64,000 nt of DNA from a bacterium M00.F.Ca.ET.205.01.1.1 (GTDB taxonomy: Bacteria; Pseudomonadota; Alphaproteobacteria; Rhizobiales; Rhizobiaceae): NCBI GenBank assembly GCA_004791255.1, contig SRUQ01000006.1, positions 1 to 64,000 of the forward strand, read 5' to 3'. The translations under genes and the position numbers were made by a program. Positions 24,044 to 31,608 of the stretch are shown here, piece after piece; position 1 is the stretch's first letter, and each line of letters opens with the position of its first letter. The notes beneath the pieces were generated by a model, which did no database searches, was not told where the DNA came from, and was given only the letters and a program-made list of their open reading frames with translations.

Positions 24044-25624
24044 ATGCAGTCCGCGGTCGATCTCGCGCGCTCTAGCTTGCCGTCGAAGACGCGCCGGCGA
24101 GCGCACCGACGGGTCGCGCCATCGATCGTCACCGCCGCTGTTCTGGTCTCGCTGCTGGCCCTTGTGCCGCTCGCCTTCATCATCTGGATCGCCGTGCAGA
24201 CAGGCTGGGAGACGGTCTCGGCACTGATCTTCCGGCCGCGCGTCGGCGAACTGCTGGTCAACACCGGCCTGCTGGTGCTGCTCACCGTGCCGATCGCCAT
24301 CGTGCTATCGGTCTCGCTGGCCTGGCTGACCGAGCGCACCGACCTGCCGGGCGCCCGGCTTTGGGCCTGGCTCTGCGTGGCGCCGCTCGCCATTCCCGCT
24401 TTCGTGCACTCCTATGCCTGGATCACTATATTGCCGGGTCTGCATGGCCTGTGGGCCGGCGTGCTGGTGTCCGTCATCGCCTATTTCCCGCTCCTCTATC
24501 TGCCGGTGTCGGCGGCGCTGCGCCGGCTCGATCCCGCCCTGGAGGACGCCGCCGCCGCTCTCGGGCTTGGGCCGTGGCGTGTGTTCCGGCGCGTCGTGCT
24601 GCCGCAATTGCGGCTTGCCATCTGCGGCGGCTCGCTGCTGGTCGGGTTGCACCTGCTGGCCGAATATGGCCTCTATGTCTTCATCCGCTTCGACACCTTC
24701 ACCACCGCGATCGTCGATCAGTTCCAGTCGACCTTCAACGGACCGGCCGCCAACATGCTGGCTGGCGTGCTGGTGAGCTGCTGTTTCGTGCTGCTTGGCC
24801 TCGAAGTGCTGGTGCGCGGCGAGGAGCGCTATGCCCGCGTCGGCTCCGGCGCCGCGCGGCACCAGCCGCGCGCCCATCTCGGCCGCGCCACCATCCTTTG
24901 CCTGCTCCTGCCCGGCATCACGACGCTGCTGACGATCGGCGTGCCGTTCATCACCATCGGTCGCTGGCTGGTCGCCGGCGGCACCGAAGTCTGGCGCTTC
25001 GACGAGATCGGCCTGGCGCTCGGCCAGACGCTGTTCCTGGCGCTCGCCGGCGCACTGCTCGCCACCATCGCCGCCATGCCGATGGCCTGGATCTCGATCC
25101 GCGCCCCAGGGCCGCTGCAGCGCGTGCTGGAAGGCTGCAACTACATCGTCGGCTCGCTGCCCGGCGTGGTCATCGCCCTGGCACTGGTCACCATCACGGT
25201 GCGCATCGCGCTGCCGCTCTACCAGACCCTGTTCACCATCCTGGTTGCTTATGCCCTGATGTTCCTGCCCCGCGCCCTGGTCAGCCTGCGGGCCTCGATC
25301 GCCCAGGCGCCGATCGAACTAGAACGGGCCGCTTCGAGCCTCGGCCGGGCGCCGCTCAATGCATTGTGGTCGACAACGATCCGCCTGTCGGCGCCAGGTG
25401 CGGCGGCAGGCATGGCGCTGGTGGCGCTCGGCATCATGAACGAGCTGACGGCAACCCAGATGCTGGCGCCGAATGGCACCCGTACGCTGGCGATGGCGTT
25501 CTGGTCCTACAGCGGCGAGATCGATTACGCCTCGGCATCGCCTTATGCCTTCATCATGGTGGCGATGTCGCTGCCGCTGACCTGGCTGCTTTATGTCCAG
25601 TCGAAACGGATGGCCGGACGATGA
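24044..25624 (+). CDS. Iron(III) ABC transporter permease
   Basis: A 526-aa fused permease with two binding-protein-dependent transport domains, about twelve membrane helices in total, as usual for FbpB/AfuB. Each half carries an EAA-type loop (LEDAAAALGLGPWRVFRRVVLPQLR and LERAASSLGRAPLNALWSTTIRLS) that docks onto the ATPase. I take the ATG at 24044 since the region before it is Pro/Gly rich; an in-frame ATG at 24005 adds 13 residues. The stop overlaps the ATPase start in an ATGA. Confidence 0.88.
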   Translation: MQSAVDLARSSLPSKTRRRAHRRVAPSIVTAAVLVSLLALVPLAFIIWIAVQTGWETVSALIFRPRVGELLVNTGLLVLLTVPIAIVLSVSLAWLTERTDLPGARLWAWLCVAPLAIPAFVHSYAWITILPGLHGLWAGVLVSVIAYFPLLYLPVSAALRRLDPALEDAAAALGLGPWRVFRRVVLPQLRLAICGGSLLVGLHLLAEYGLYVFIRFDTFTTAIVDQFQSTFNGPAANMLAGVLVSCCFVLLGLEVLVRGEERYARVGSGAARHQPRAHLGRATILCLLLPGITTLLTIGVPFITIGRWLVAGGTEVWRFDEIGLALGQTLFLALAGALLATIAAMPMAWISIRAPGPLQRVLEGCNYIVGSLPGVVIALALVTITVRIALPLYQTLFTILVAYALMFLPRALVSLRASIAQAPIELERAASSLGRAPLNALWSTTIRLSAPGAAAGMALVALGIMNELTATQMLAPNGTRTLAMAFWSYSGEIDYASASPYAFIMVAMSLPLTWLLYVQSKRMAGR

Positions 25625-26703
25625 GCTTTCTCGAACTCAGCAACCTCAGCAAGCGCTACGGTCCGGTGACGGCACTGGCCGGCGTCGATCTCAGCGTCGC
25701 CAGTGGCAGCCGCACCGCGATCGTCGGTCCGTCCGGCTGCGGCAAGACCACCTTGCTGCGGCTGATCGCCGGCTTCGAGGCGCCCGACCAGGGCCGCATC
25801 GTGCTCGACGGCAAGGTACTGGCCAATGGCGGCGCCGCTGTGCCCGCGCATCGCCGCGGCATCGGCGTGGTGGCGCAGGACGGCGCCCTGTTCCCGCATC
25901 TGACCATATCGGACAATATCGGTTTCGGCATGGAGCGCGGTGAGGACAAGCGCACCGAGCGCATCGTCGAACTGGCCTATATCGTCGGGCTGGACAAGGC
26001 GATCCTGAAGCGCCGGCCGCACGAACTTTCCGGCGGCCAGCAGCAGCGTGTGGCGCTCGCCCGCGCCATGGCGATGAAACCGCGATTGATGCTGCTCGAC
26101 GAACCGTTCTCGGCGCTCGACACCGGGCTGCGCGCCTCGATGCGCAAGGCAGTGGCCGAGCTTCTGGAGGCGGCCGGCATCACCACCATCCTGGTGACGC
26201 ATGACCAGGCCGAGGCGCTGTCCTTCGCCAGCCAGGTGGCGGTGATGCGCGAAGGCAAGTTCTCGCAGGTCGGCACGCCGCGCGACCTCTATCTCAAGCC
26301 CAGGGACAGGATGGTCGCCGAGTTCCTTGGCGACGCCATCATCCTGCCGGCGAGGATAGCCGATGGCTTCGCCACTTCGCCGCTCGGCCGCATCGCCGTC
26401 GATACGACCGAGAACCGCGATATCGCCCGCATCATGCTGCGGCCCGAACAGATCGGGCTGAAGCGGACATCGCGCGAGGGCATGTCGGGCACGCCGGATA
26501 TGCTGTTCGGCGAAGTGACCGAATCGGAATTCGCCGGCGCGCTGTGCATGGTCGCCGTGCGGCTGTTGAACAACCCCGATCCGCCCGATGCCGCCGCGAT
26601 CGGCAACACGCCGCTGATCCTGCGCAAATCCGGCATGGATGCACCGGCGGTCGGCGAGATCGTGCGGCTGACCGTATCGGGAAAGGCACATGTTTTCGCC
26701 TGA
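25621..26703 (+). CDS. Iron(III) ABC transporter ATP-binding protein
   Basis: A 360-aa ABC ATPase of the FbpC family energising ferric iron import. Walker A is GPSGCGKTT, the signature LSGGQQQRVALARA, Walker B LMLLDEPFSALD and the switch histidine lies in LVTHDQAEA. The C-terminal 120 residues form a TOBE-like regulatory domain (IMLRPEQIGLKR). It is translated from an ATGA overlap with the permease gene, so fbpB and fbpC are tightly coupled. Confidence 0.93.
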   Translation: MSFLELSNLSKRYGPVTALAGVDLSVASGSRTAIVGPSGCGKTTLLRLIAGFEAPDQGRIVLDGKVLANGGAAVPAHRRGIGVVAQDGALFPHLTISDNIGFGMERGEDKRTERIVELAYIVGLDKAILKRRPHELSGGQQQRVALARAMAMKPRLMLLDEPFSALDTGLRASMRKAVAELLEAAGITTILVTHDQAEALSFASQVAVMREGKFSQVGTPRDLYLKPRDRMVAEFLGDAIILPARIADGFATSPLGRIAVDTTENRDIARIMLRPEQIGLKRTSREGMSGTPDMLFGEVTESEFAGALCMVAVRLLNNPDPPDAAAIGNTPLILRKSGMDAPAVGEIVRLTVSGKAHVFA

Positions 26704-26779
26704 ACGGATGCCTCCGCCATGCCTCCCATCGAGGCACGCGGCGTAGCGGGTCAACCAGTGATGCAGGACATGTCGAAGA

Positions 26780-27880
26780 TCAAAGGGCCGGTTCGGAAAC
26801 GGAAGCCTTGAAGACATCGAGGCGGCTTCCCGTCTCCGACGAGAAGAAATGCATGTCCTCGGGCGAAATCTTCAAGCCGACCGTGCTGCCGGGCTCGGGG
26901 TGGATCGCCTCCGACGTCATCACCGAGAACGGGGCGCCGTCGAGATCGACATAGATGACCCGACCCGCCCCCAGCTCCTCGACCAGATCGACGGCGGCGC
27001 TGAGCGCGCCGGGGGTGCCTGGCGCCACCAGGCGCACCGCTTCCGGCCGGATGCCCATCGCCACCTTGGTGCCGACCGGCAGGCCGGCCCGTGCCATCGC
27101 CAAGCGCCGGCTGCCGCCGAGCAGCGACAGCCCATCGAGCTCCACCGTGCCTTCCAGAATGTTCATCGCCGGCGCGCCGACAAAGGTGGCGACGAAACGG
27201 CTGGCCGGGCGGCTGTAGATTTCTCCAGGCGTGCCGACCTGCTCGACGCGTCCGCCGTTCATCACCACCAGCCGGTCGGCGAGCGTCATCGCCTCGACCT
27301 GGTCGTGGGTGACGAAGACGGAGGTGGCGTTGAGCCGGCGGTGCAGCTTGCGGATTTCCGACCGCATCTGCACGCGCAGCTTGGCGTCGAGGTTGGAAAG
27401 CGGCTCGTCGAACAGGAACACCTTCGGCTCGCGGATCATGGCCCGGCCCATGGCGACGCGCTGCCTCTGGCCGCCGGAAAGCGCCATCGGCTTGCGGTCG
27501 AGCAGTTGCTCGAGCTCCAGCGTGCGAGCCACCGCCTGGATGCGCTGGCTGCGTTCGGCGGAAGGAACACCTGATACCTTCAGCGAATAGCCGATATTCT
27601 GGGCGACGCTCATATGCGGATAAAGCGCATAGTTCTGGAAGACCATGGCGCAGCCGCGCTCGCGTGGTTCCAGCTTGTTGACCACGGTGTCATCGATCGC
27701 GATCGTGCCGTCGGAGATATCCTCCAATCCGGCGATCATTCGCAGCAGCGTGGACTTGCCGCAGCCGGACGGTCCGAGAATGACGACGAACTCGCCCGAG
27801 GCGAAGTCGAGGTCGACACCGTGCACGACCTGCGTCTTGGCATAGTTCTTCTTGACGCCGCGTATTGTGATGGAGGCCAT
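26780..27880 (-). CDS. ugpC: sn-glycerol-3-phosphate ABC transporter ATP-binding protein
   Basis: A 366-aa MalK/UgpC-type ATPase. Walker A GPSGCGKST, signature LSGGQRQRVAMGRAM, Walker B VFLFDEPLSNLD, switch VTHDQVEAMTLADR, and a C-terminal TOBE/OB region (GIRPEAVRLV, DMHFFSSETGSRL). It is the last gene of a ugpB-ugpA-ugpE-ugpC cluster read on the minus strand, starting 12 nt after ugpE. Its convergent neighbour is the iron transporter ATPase 76 bp away. Confidence 0.92.
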   Translation of the reverse strand: MASITIRGVKKNYAKTQVVHGVDLDFASGEFVVILGPSGCGKSTLLRMIAGLEDISDGTIAIDDTVVNKLEPRERGCAMVFQNYALYPHMSVAQNIGYSLKVSGVPSAERSQRIQAVARTLELEQLLDRKPMALSGGQRQRVAMGRAMIREPKVFLFDEPLSNLDAKLRVQMRSEIRKLHRRLNATSVFVTHDQVEAMTLADRLVVMNGGRVEQVGTPGEIYSRPASRFVATFVGAPAMNILEGTVELDGLSLLGGSRRLAMARAGLPVGTKVAMGIRPEAVRLVAPGTPGALSAAVDLVEELGAGRVIYVDLDGAPFSVMTSEAIHPEPGSTVGLKISPEDMHFFSSETGSRLDVFKASVSEPAL

Positions 27881-27892
27881 TTTTCTGTCTCC

Positions 27893-28813
27893 TTACTTTT
27901 CGGTGGCGATCAGGCCGCGCACGAACCAGCGCTGCATGGCGACCACCACGATCAGCGGCGGCAGCATGACGATCAGCGTCCCGGCCATGGCGATGTTCCA
28001 TTCCGGAATGCCGCCGACATTGGGGATGAGCTGCTTGAGCTCGGTGACCGCCGTCGCATGCGACTGGTCGGTGGTGATGAGCAGCGGCCACAGATACTGG
28101 TTCCAGGCCCACAGGAACATGATGGTGCCCAGTGCCGCCATGTTGTTGCGCGACAGCGGCAACAGGATATCGATGAAGAAGCGCAGCGGGCCGGCCCCAT
28201 CCATGCGCGCCGCCTCGGTCAGCTCGTCCGGCACGGTCAGGAAGAACTGGCGGTAAAGGAAGGTGCCGGTGGCGGTGGCGATCAACGGCATGATCAGGCC
28301 CGTATAGGAATTGAGCAGCCCCAGGCTGAGCGAGACCCGGACGCCCGACACCTTCTCGATCAGCCAGCTGATGCCGGTTACGTCGAGGATGGCCTGGTAG
28401 GGCGACAGCACGTCGGCGACCACCGCGTAGGTCGGTACGATGCGCACTTCGAGGGGCAGCATCAGCGTGACGAAGATGAGCCAGAAGATGAGGGTGCGCC
28501 CGGGATAGCGGAAGTAGACGATCGAGAAAGCGGTGAGCGCCGAGATGATCACTTTGCCGGCAGCGACGCCGGCCGCCATGATGAAACTGTTGAGCAGCTT
28601 GGGACCAAGGTCGGCCGTCGTCCAGGCTGTCTTGATGTTGACCCAGAAATCGCTACCCGGCAGCAGCGACATCGGCACGTCGTTGACGTCTTTCAGATTA
28701 TGCGATGCGGCGATCGCCACGACGACGAACGGCGCCACGCAGAAAACGAAGCCGACGAACAGGATCAGATGCGTGAAGAAGTTGAGGAACGGCGTGCGCT
28801 CGACCATGGCCAT
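27893..28813 (-). CDS. ugpE: sn-glycerol-3-phosphate ABC transporter permease UgpE
   Basis: A 306-aa inner-membrane permease with six hydrophobic segments and the MalG-type EAA loop ELTEAARMDGAGPLRFFIDILLP. It pairs with UgpA to form the transport channel. The ATG at 28813 lies 1 nt after the ugpA stop codon, so translation is coupled; a second ATG two codons later is an alternative start. Confidence 0.92.
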   Translation of the reverse strand: MAMVERTPFLNFFTHLILFVGFVFCVAPFVVVAIAASHNLKDVNDVPMSLLPGSDFWVNIKTAWTTADLGPKLLNSFIMAAGVAAGKVIISALTAFSIVYFRYPGRTLIFWLIFVTLMLPLEVRIVPTYAVVADVLSPYQAILDVTGISWLIEKVSGVRVSLSLGLLNSYTGLIMPLIATATGTFLYRQFFLTVPDELTEAARMDGAGPLRFFIDILLPLSRNNMAALGTIMFLWAWNQYLWPLLITTDQSHATAVTELKQLIPNVGGIPEWNIAMAGTLIVMLPPLIVVVAMQRWFVRGLIATEK

Positions 28814-28814
28814 G

Positions 28815-29699
28815 TCACCTGTAGTGCACGCGCCGCTCGATGAAGCGGAACTGGAAGATGGTGAGCACGATGATGAGCAGCATCAGGATGATGCTCTGCG
28901 CGGCAGCGCCCGAATAGTCCAACCCCCTGAAGCCGTCGGAATAGATCTTGTAGACCATCAGGTTGGTGGCGTTGGCCGGGCCGCCCGATGTCATGATGTC
29001 GACGATGCCGAAGGAATCCTGAAAACTCTCGGTGATGTTGATGACCAGCAGGAAGAAGATCGTCGGCGTGATCAATGGGAACTGGATGTCCCAGAAACGC
29101 CTGACGACGCCGGATCCGTCCATCGCCGCCGCCTCGATCAGCGAACGCGGAATGGCCTGGAACGCGGCGAGGAAGAAGATGAAGTTGTAGCCGACATATT
29201 TCCAGGAGAAGGCGATGATGATCGAGGCCATGGCGTCAGTGCCGTCGAGACCGGGGTCCCAGGAGCCGGGCCACACCTGGTTGACGACGGCCATGAAGCC
29301 GGCTTCCGGCGCCAGGATGAAGCGGAACGCCAGCGCCAGCGCGGGTGCGGCGATGCCGTAAGGCCAAATCAGCACCACCCTATAGAGGCGCGAGCCGGCA
29401 AGCTGGCGGTCGGTCAGCGCCGCAAGCACGAGCGCGATGAACATCGCCAGGCCGGTGCTGATGCCAGCGAAGATCAGGCTGGCGGTGATCGAATTCCAGT
29501 AGTCGGCGTTGGACAGGATCGAACGGAAATTGTCGAGCCCGACCCAGATGTTGCCGCCGCCCCAGGGCTGCTGGAGCGTCAGCGACCAGTACACGGCCTG
29601 GCCGGCCGGCCAGTAGAAGAAGGTGAAGATCAACAGCAGTTGCGGCACCGCGAAAAGGATGCCGATAGTCCACCTGCTGAAAGTGACGCGTTTTTCCAT
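28815..29699 (-). CDS. ugpA: sn-glycerol-3-phosphate ABC transporter permease UgpA
   Basis: A 294-aa permease with six hydrophobic segments and the EAA loop SLIEAAAMDGSGVVRRFWDIQFPLI. Family features are LLLIFTFFYWPAGQAVYWSLTLQQP and the GGPANATNLMVYKIY segment. I chose the ATG at 29699, right before the first membrane helix; upstream in-frame codons run through the ugpB-ugpA stem-loop. It forms the channel with UgpE. Confidence 0.92.
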   Translation of the reverse strand: MEKRVTFSRWTIGILFAVPQLLLIFTFFYWPAGQAVYWSLTLQQPWGGGNIWVGLDNFRSILSNADYWNSITASLIFAGISTGLAMFIALVLAALTDRQLAGSRLYRVVLIWPYGIAAPALALAFRFILAPEAGFMAVVNQVWPGSWDPGLDGTDAMASIIIAFSWKYVGYNFIFFLAAFQAIPRSLIEAAAMDGSGVVRRFWDIQFPLITPTIFFLLVINITESFQDSFGIVDIMTSGGPANATNLMVYKIYSDGFRGLDYSGAAAQSIILMLLIIVLTIFQFRFIERRVHYR

Positions 29700-29753
29700 C
29701 GGTCCGCCGAGGCCGCTGAACGGCCGGTCATGATTGCATTCAATACGCCAAAC

Positions 29754-29785
29754 GGCCGCCCGTCGACAGGAGTCGACGAGCGGCC
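29754..29785 (-). terminator. Stem-loop between ugpB and ugpA
   Basis: On the minus strand transcript a 14-bp stem (GGCCGCUCGUCGAC with GUCGACGGGCGGCC, one U-G pair) closes a UCCU tetraloop, followed only by GUUU. The T run is short, so partial termination or protection of the upstream mRNA end is likely, raising binding-protein output relative to the permeases. Confidence 0.7.
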
Positions 29786-29799
29786 TTTGAGACCAGATT

Positions 29800-31152
29800 T
29801 CAGGGAAGCGTCTTGCCCGGATAGGTCTGCTGGAAGCGGTCGAGGATGGCATCGCCGTTCTTGACCAGCGTATCGAGACCTTCCTGGACGCTGACCTTGT
29901 TGGCGAAGATCGCCTGCATCTGGGTGCCGAACTCGGCGCGGATCTGGGTGAAATTGCCCAGGCGGATGCCGCGGGTGATCTCGGTCGGCTCGGATGCGGT
30001 CAAGCTGGCGATCGCGACTTCGCGGCCCTTATAGGGGGCCTTGTCGTAGAAACCCTGGGACTTCAGGTATTCGAAGCCCGACTTGGTCACCGGGATGTAG
30101 CCGGTGTTTGTCGACCAGAACAGAGCGGTCTTGGGATCGTGGATGAAGTTGAGGAATGCGGCCGCGCCCTTGTACTCCGCATCCGGCTTGCCGGAGAGCA
30201 CCCACAGCGATGCGCCGCCGACGAGCGAGTTCTTGCGCTCGGTGCCGGCATAGACCGGCAGTTCGGCGACATCCCACTTCATGCCTTCCTTCTGGGTCTT
30301 GCCGACGGTGCCATGGTCGCCGACCGAAGTCAGGATGACCTGGCAGGTGCCCGAGGCGAAGGCCTGCACCATATCCTGGCCGAGATCCTTGGACTTGATC
30401 TTGATCAGGCCGGCATCATACCACTTCTTCAGATCGGTGACGTACTGGACGAACTTGGTCTTGTTGACTTCGAGGCGTGCGTCGAGGCCGTCATAGCCAT
30501 TGTTCTTGGTGGCGATCGGCTGGTTGTGCAGCGCCGAGAACTGCTCCATCAGCTGCCAGCTTTCATTGGCCGAGATGTTGATCGCCATCGGGCACTCATA
30601 GCCAGCGTCCTTCAAGGCCTTGAGGTCGGCGCCGACATCTTCCCATGTCTTCGGCGCCTCGGTCTTGCCGATCTTGGCGAAGGCGTCCTTGTTCCAGTAC
30701 ATGAGCGGGGTCGAGGAATTGAACGGGAAGGACAGCATCTCGCCCTTAGAGGTCGCGTAATAGCGCGCGATGCCGGGGAAATAGTCGGCATAGTCGATCT
30801 TGTAGCCGTTCTCTTCCATCAGCTTGTCGGCCGGCTTGTAGGCGCCCGACAGCATCATGGTGGCGGTGCCGACATCATAGACCTGGACGACGGCGGGCTG
30901 CTTGCCGGCACGGAAGGCGGCGATGGTGTTCTGCAGCGTGGCGTCGTAATTGCCCTGGCTGGTGCAGACGACTTCGTAGTCCTTTTGCGACTCGTTGAAG
31001 TTCTTGCACATCGTGTCGACGACGCGGGCAAGATCGCCCGAGAGGCCGAACCAGAAATCGAATTTTACCGGCTCTGCAAAGGCAGGCATCGCCAGCGCGG
31101 TGCTGAGCGCCCCTGCGGCAAGGGCAGTGAAGCCCCGCTTGATGATGGTCAT
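29800..31152 (-). CDS. ugpB: sn-glycerol-3-phosphate ABC transporter substrate-binding protein
   Basis: A 450-aa periplasmic binding protein. The signal peptide (MTIIKRGFTALAAGALSTALA, ending AFA-EP) is clear. The mature protein begins VKFDFWFGLSGDLARVVDTMCKNFN and contains the ligand-loop FNSSTPLMYWNKDAF and the later VGGASLWVLSG of UgpB. It binds glycerol-3-phosphate or its diesters. It is the first gene of the ugpBAEC operon, with GGGAAGA before the start. Confidence 0.93.
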   Translation of the reverse strand: MTIIKRGFTALAAGALSTALAMPAFAEPVKFDFWFGLSGDLARVVDTMCKNFNESQKDYEVVCTSQGNYDATLQNTIAAFRAGKQPAVVQVYDVGTATMMLSGAYKPADKLMEENGYKIDYADYFPGIARYYATSKGEMLSFPFNSSTPLMYWNKDAFAKIGKTEAPKTWEDVGADLKALKDAGYECPMAINISANESWQLMEQFSALHNQPIATKNNGYDGLDARLEVNKTKFVQYVTDLKKWYDAGLIKIKSKDLGQDMVQAFASGTCQVILTSVGDHGTVGKTQKEGMKWDVAELPVYAGTERKNSLVGGASLWVLSGKPDAEYKGAAAFLNFIHDPKTALFWSTNTGYIPVTKSGFEYLKSQGFYDKAPYKGREVAIASLTASEPTEITRGIRLGNFTQIRAEFGTQMQAIFANKVSVQEGLDTLVKNGDAILDRFQQTYPGKTLP

Positions 31153-31608
31153 GATTTCTTCCCTCTTGAATTGCTGATGACAAGGGTCTTGCGCAAGTCC
31201 TTGCCCGCTCTCTTAGAGAAGGTATGTGACAGTTCTGTTGTGGCCTTTTGGCCTGTGGACAGTCCGTCTCTCCTCCCCTTCGGCGGTGCACCGGCGTGAA
31301 AACACCACACCGGCGGCTTAGGTAGCTAGGGCGGCTGCCGATGACGTAAAGACCCAGGCGGCAGGCATGTTTACCCGGCTAAGGGGATGCGCGGGAATGC
31401 TGGCCAGTCGCTGACGCGTACGCCCTCTGGCCGACCGGCAGCGATGCGGGAGGCGCCTTCAGACAGCACGCCGGAATACTGCCGCTGCGTCGCCATCCTG
31501 CGCCGCGCGGGCACGCTATGGTTGCAATCGACTTTATCGATCGTTCAGCGACCAAGAGTTATTCAGTCATATTTCCTCTTTTATTTCCAGTAGATCGGGT
31601 GAAACTGG
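31153..31608. other. 456-bp divergent intergenic region
   Basis: Between ugpB and the MHYT-GGDEF-EAL gene. It must contain the promoters of both. On the ugp side there are single CTGTCAC and TTGTCAT half-sites but no properly spaced pair that I would call a Pho box. A small GGCC-TTTT-GGCC hairpin lies near 31240. No gene was found. Confidence 0.4.

Noticed and set aside
31153..31260. Possible Pho box upstream of ugpB
   Set aside because: Only isolated CTGTCAC and TTGTCAT half-sites are present; the second half-site at the needed 11-bp spacing is missing.
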